Positions 4,532-6,844 of a DNA stretch of 6,844 nt are shown here, piece after piece. Below the pieces are notes generated by a model. It searched no databases, was not told the DNA's origin, and saw only the letters and a list, made by a program, of their open reading frames with translations. The DNA comes from Euryarchaeota archaeon UBA33 (GTDB taxonomy: Archaea > Thermoplasmatota > E2 > DHVEG-1): assembly GCA_002506745.1 (NCBI GenBank), contig DAYE01000097.1:1-6844 (forward strand), read 5' to 3'. Numbering within the stretch: the stretch's first letter is position 1; the number at the start of each line of letters is the position of its first letter. Made by a program: the position numbers and the translations under genes.

Positions 4532-5571
4532 GGGTTCCACCGTGCAAAATCAACTAAGGAGCCGAAACTGAGGCTCTCCAGGTCCAGTTGGTCTCTCCAT
4601 TGCTCTTGGCAATCGCAGGAGAGCGCTCTGAACACGTCGTTGTTTTGTGTCAAAGAGAATTCTTCGATCGCATGGAGTACCTTTTTGTCACAGATGCCAC
4701 AATTATGGGCTCCACGGTTGCTTCCCCCGCCGACCACATCGCATTTCACAAATGCCTTCGTGAGGCTTTTACTCTGCCGTAGAAACTCAACAATACTCCA
4801 GAGCCAGGGTGGCCTGTACTGATTTCTTTTCCAGAGATATTCGACCACGGTGTGATGTTGTACGTTTGTCGGGTTCAAGGACAGTAGATCAGTATAAGGG
4901 GCGGTGTCTTTAGCTGTTTTGATGCAGTCGTTGAGTGATTCTTTCTCTGTCAAGAACGGTGGTTTGAGGAGCATATAGGTTTTGACGCCCACCTTTTGTT
5001 TTTTGAGCAAGGCTGCTGCTTTTTTATAATCTTGGAATGTAAAACCTTTGTTGATGGCTTTTTCTCGCACCAGATCATTTGAGGTTTCCAATCCTATGCC
5101 GACTTCGAATTTTTTTAACTGTACATTCTCCTGAATCGCTCGTAAACTTTTTTCAGTGATATATTCTGGTCGTGATTCGACAGAGATTTTTTCTGCGGTG
5201 TTATTCAAGGTGGCAAGGATTTTTTTTTGGATGGGTACTGGTATTTCAGAAGGATCAAGGAAACTGCCTGAGGTGAACAGTTTCACGATTTTTTCACCCT
5301 TGTAGTTCCGCATGGCGTTCTCAAACTGAGCAGAAAGGTCCTCATCAGAGACATCCGATAATATACTGTCATTGAAGTACCCGCACATCGTACAACCAGA
5401 TGAGAGTGCCCAGGCGCATCCCCGGGTCCTTAGAATAATGACGTACGCATCAACAACTGTTCCCTCAAGGATGTCTTTTTCTGACCAGCATCGCACTGGT
5501 TGCCTCGGATTCTGTGCCCTGGGTATAAAATCTTTTTTGAATGAGTGACAAAAAGCAGTTATTTCGGTCAT
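4528..5571 (-). CDS. raSEA: Archaeosine synthase radical SAM subunit RaSEA
   Basis: This 347-residue enzyme of the TIGR01210-type radical SAM family cleaves the lysine adduct that ArcS places on preQ0 at tRNA position 15, giving archaeosine. The iron-sulfur cluster motif is GCAWALSSGCTMCGY with C52, C60 and C63 (CX7CX2C), the widened spacing of Elp3-like radical SAM enzymes. Further family marks are FTSGSFLDPSEIP (99-111), SVESRPEYITE (130-140) and FEVGIGLETSNDLVREKAINKG (155-176). The C-terminal part has NCGIC (C291/C294) and SCDC (C319/C321), which could bind a metal ion. ATG 5571 overlaps the upstream stop as ATGA, and trmI overlaps its own stop in the same way. GAGG lies only two bases before the ATG, so initiation may depend on coupling. 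The partner ArcS and the upstream ArcTGT are not in this window. Confidence 0.93.
   Translation of the reverse strand: MTEITAFCHSFKKDFIPRAQNPRQPVRCWSEKDILEGTVVDAYVIILRTRGCAWALSSGCTMCGYFNDSILSDVSDEDLSAQFENAMRNYKGEKIVKLFTSGSFLDPSEIPVPIQKKILATLNNTAEKISVESRPEYITEKSLRAIQENVQLKKFEVGIGLETSNDLVREKAINKGFTFQDYKKAAALLKKQKVGVKTYMLLKPPFLTEKESLNDCIKTAKDTAPYTDLLSLNPTNVQHHTVVEYLWKRNQYRPPWLWSIVEFLRQSKSLTKAFVKCDVVGGGSNRGAHNCGICDKKVLHAIEEFSLTQNNDVFRALSCDCQEQWRDQLDLESLSFGSLVDFARWNP
4537..4541 (-). promoter_or_regulatory. Shine-Dalgarno of trmI inside the RaSEA 3' end
   Basis: GGTGG on the minus strand is five bases before ATG 4531-4529 and lies within the last codons of the RaSEA gene. It favours the ATGA-overlapping ATG over the upstream GTG (4540), which falls inside this site. 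Confidence 0.5.
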
Positions 5572-6770
5572 GTCCTCTTATTGTTCTTTTTCCGTTTGAA
5601 CAGGAAAACAACAGCAACGATAGCCACGAGAAAGACAATGACCTCAAAGCCGGGGGTTGAGCTGGAGCTTATCGGATAGGGTGTGATGTAGTTGAGCGTG
5701 TTTGGGAGTTGTGATTGTCGTAGTAACGCGCGGGTGGCGTTCCATTCCACAAGTGGTTCCTCTGTTCCGATGTTCTGGTCATTGGCTGTCGTAAATGTAT
5801 AGTGGTGTGTGTCTTTGACGGTATTGGAGAACTTTTCGGGGATGTTGAGGAAGTAATGACGTGCCTCAGCAAAGACCGACACACTGACGGTGGAATTCGT
5901 GGTCCATCCTTTGAACTCTGCCGTGGTTTCGTATTTCTCTATATCGCTTGTCTGCTTTCGATTGACGTTGATGTCTGATCCGTTGTCTATCTTGTAGTAC
6001 ACCCTGAAATTTACTTTGCTGATTTCTTTGTCTGCGTTTATGGTGATCGCATCACCGCTCATGACGCCGGTGAATCGAGACGAGATGATTTCAAGGACAT
6101 CCGTGGCATAGATAAATGTTCCCGTGATGGTTGTTTTCCGGTTGTTCACATCAGAGACGATCGCCGTGTAATTAAAGGTACCCGTCTTAGCATTCGGATT
6201 TTCATATGTATACCGGAAAATATTGTTTTCATACGTAAATTCTGGTGTAGACACGGTTCCATTGGGATCAGTGATCGAAAAGGTGATCCCTGCTTTGTTG
6301 ACTCCTACGTTGTCGACGATGTAAGCAGCAAAAAGGATGGTTCCCCCTGGTTCTTGCATCCCTGGGAGTGTCACCATATCGACATGTGGTGATTCCCCAT
6401 CATAGAACGGTGGGTTTACCAGGACAATGAGTAACAGCAGCCAGGTGAAGAAATAGGTGACGAACGCGGTCAGCCAGCCTTTTCGCCCAAAATCTGTTAG
6501 GTCGATATTCAGCTTCATGAACAGGTATTTTATCCAAATAGAGTTGACGACAGCAACGAGGAGGACTAACTCCCAGCGTAGGAAGCTACCGTCAAGGAGC
6601 ACCCAGAAACCAAAACAGATGACCGCAATAAGTAATCCGAAGAGAAACGAGATGAACAGAGTCTTGATGTTCCGCCGTTCTTTTTTCATGAACCCTTCTT
6701 CATCGAATTTCGGTATCTGGAAATCGAGTGACTCTTCTACCTCGGCTCCTTCCTTTCGTCTCTTCGCCAT
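5568..6770 (-). CDS. Membrane protein with extracellular beta domain and PGF-CTERM-like tail
   Basis: I do not recognise a named family for this 400-residue protein. It begins with a charged cytoplasmic stretch (1-35, MAKRRKEGAEVEE). Three hydrophobic helices follow at about 36-58, 66-85 and 99-119. Residues 120-365 should lie outside the cell and are beta-rich, with Ig-like repeats (FAAYIVDNVGVNKAGITFSI, GTFNYTAIVSDVNNRKTTITG) and several N-x-S/T sites. The end is tripartite: SSSSTPGFE (368-376), a hydrophobic helix to about 391, then KRKKNNKRT. This matches the PGF-CTERM signal used by archaeosortase A, although such signals usually accompany a cleaved signal peptide rather than three helices. 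ATG 6770 has no Shine-Dalgarno, but a TATA box lies about 28 bases upstream, indicating a leaderless mRNA. Its stop overlaps the RaSEA start, so the two are translationally coupled. Function unknown; surface sensor or anchoring roles are inference. Confidence 0.85.
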   Translation of the reverse strand: MAKRRKEGAEVEESLDFQIPKFDEEGFMKKERRNIKTLFISFLFGLLIAVICFGFWVLLDGSFLRWELVLLVAVVNSIWIKYLFMKLNIDLTDFGRKGWLTAFVTYFFTWLLLLIVLVNPPFYDGESPHVDMVTLPGMQEPGGTILFAAYIVDNVGVNKAGITFSITDPNGTVSTPEFTYENNIFRYTYENPNAKTGTFNYTAIVSDVNNRKTTITGTFIYATDVLEIISSRFTGVMSGDAITINADKEISKVNFRVYYKIDNGSDINVNRKQTSDIEKYETTAEFKGWTTNSTVSVSVFAEARHYFLNIPEKFSNTVKDTHHYTFTTANDQNIGTEEPLVEWNATRALLRQSQLPNTLNYITPYPISSSSTPGFEVIVFLVAIVAVVFLFKRKKNNKRT

Positions 6771-6793
6771 AGAGGGCCAGGAAGTAATGCTTC

Positions 6794-6802
6794 TTTAAAA
6801 GG
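6794..6802 (-). promoter_or_regulatory. TATA box of the membrane protein-RaSEA-trmI operon
   Basis: The minus strand reads CTTTTAAAG preceded by AAAAAAC. Its centre is about 28 bases before ATG 6770, which places the transcript start at or next to the start codon, hence a leaderless mRNA. It is the only clear promoter seen for the three-gene operon. Confidence 0.6.
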
Positions 6803-6812
6803 TTTTTTCCTG

Positions 6813-6829
6813 ACAGATATTTTTTCTGT
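6813..6829. repeat. Short inverted repeat upstream of the operon promoter
   Basis: ACAGA (6813-6817) and TCTGT (6825-6829) flank seven AT bases, starting about 10 bases upstream of the operon TATA box. It could be a regulator site, but arms of five bases are easily found by chance. Confidence 0.2.
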
Positions 6830-6844
6830 TCGGAGTTGCCCAAA

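Noticed and set aside
4310..4822. A 170-codon plus-strand open frame across trmI and RaSEA
   Set aside because: It lies antisense to two recognised enzymes and has no motif or ribosome-binding signal.
1..6844. CRISPR array, insertion sequence, toxin-antitoxin or phage genes
   Set aside because: No regularly spaced repeats, transposase or integrase motifs, or phage-like products were seen on either strand.

Overview
The window looks like a piece of an archaeal chromosome, most likely an uncultured Thermoplasmatota/Euryarchaeota lineage. The evidence is an archaeosine-pathway radical SAM enzyme (RaSEA), an archaeal-style TrmI, a PGF-CTERM-like surface tail, a PKD-type secreted protein with a C-terminal motif I associate with uncultured Thermoplasmata, a tRNA gene without encoded CCA, TATA boxes about 25 bases upstream of likely transcript starts, and one apparently leaderless transcript. 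The exact lineage is inference; no rRNA is present.

Left part (1-1598, minus strand): two small secreted-protein genes in tandem. The upstream one encodes an exported thioredoxin-fold protein with a CPNC active site and a beta-rich C-terminal half. After 31 bases comes a PKD/Ig-like protein that runs off the left edge, probably only a few residues before its end. They share one good promoter with a perfect 6+4+6 palindrome directly upstream of its TATA box. This part is visibly more AT-rich than the rest: several 60-base lines counted by eye gave roughly 33-43% GC, against roughly 43-58% further right. It lies on the 3' side of a tRNA-Thr(CGU) gene (1599-1671, minus).

Middle part (1672-3757): divergent from the tRNA is the gene for RNase HII (plus strand). 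It converges on serC (phosphoserine aminotransferase, minus strand). The serC stop codon sits in the loop of a hairpin followed by T-tracts, which looks like an intrinsic terminator. serC has its own TATA box and a strong Shine-Dalgarno sequence.

Right part (3758-6844, minus strand): a tight three-gene operon joined by two ATGA stop/start overlaps. In order of transcription it encodes an unrecognised membrane protein (three N-terminal membrane helices, an extracellular beta-rich domain, a PGF-CTERM-like tail), RaSEA (last step of archaeosine-15 synthesis in tRNA), and TrmI (m1A57/58 methyltransferase). A TATA box about 28 bases before the first ATG and the lack of a Shine-Dalgarno sequence suggest a leaderless mRNA.

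The coherent theme is tRNA maturation: two tRNA-modifying enzymes are translationally coupled to each other, and the window also holds a tRNA with their target positions (G15, A57, A58). I do not see a clearly new defence, CRISPR or mobile system. The most unusual points are the coupling of a surface-exposed membrane protein to tRNA modification genes, the exported thioredoxin/PKD pair behind a palindromic promoter next to a tRNA, and the C-terminal motif of the PKD protein.
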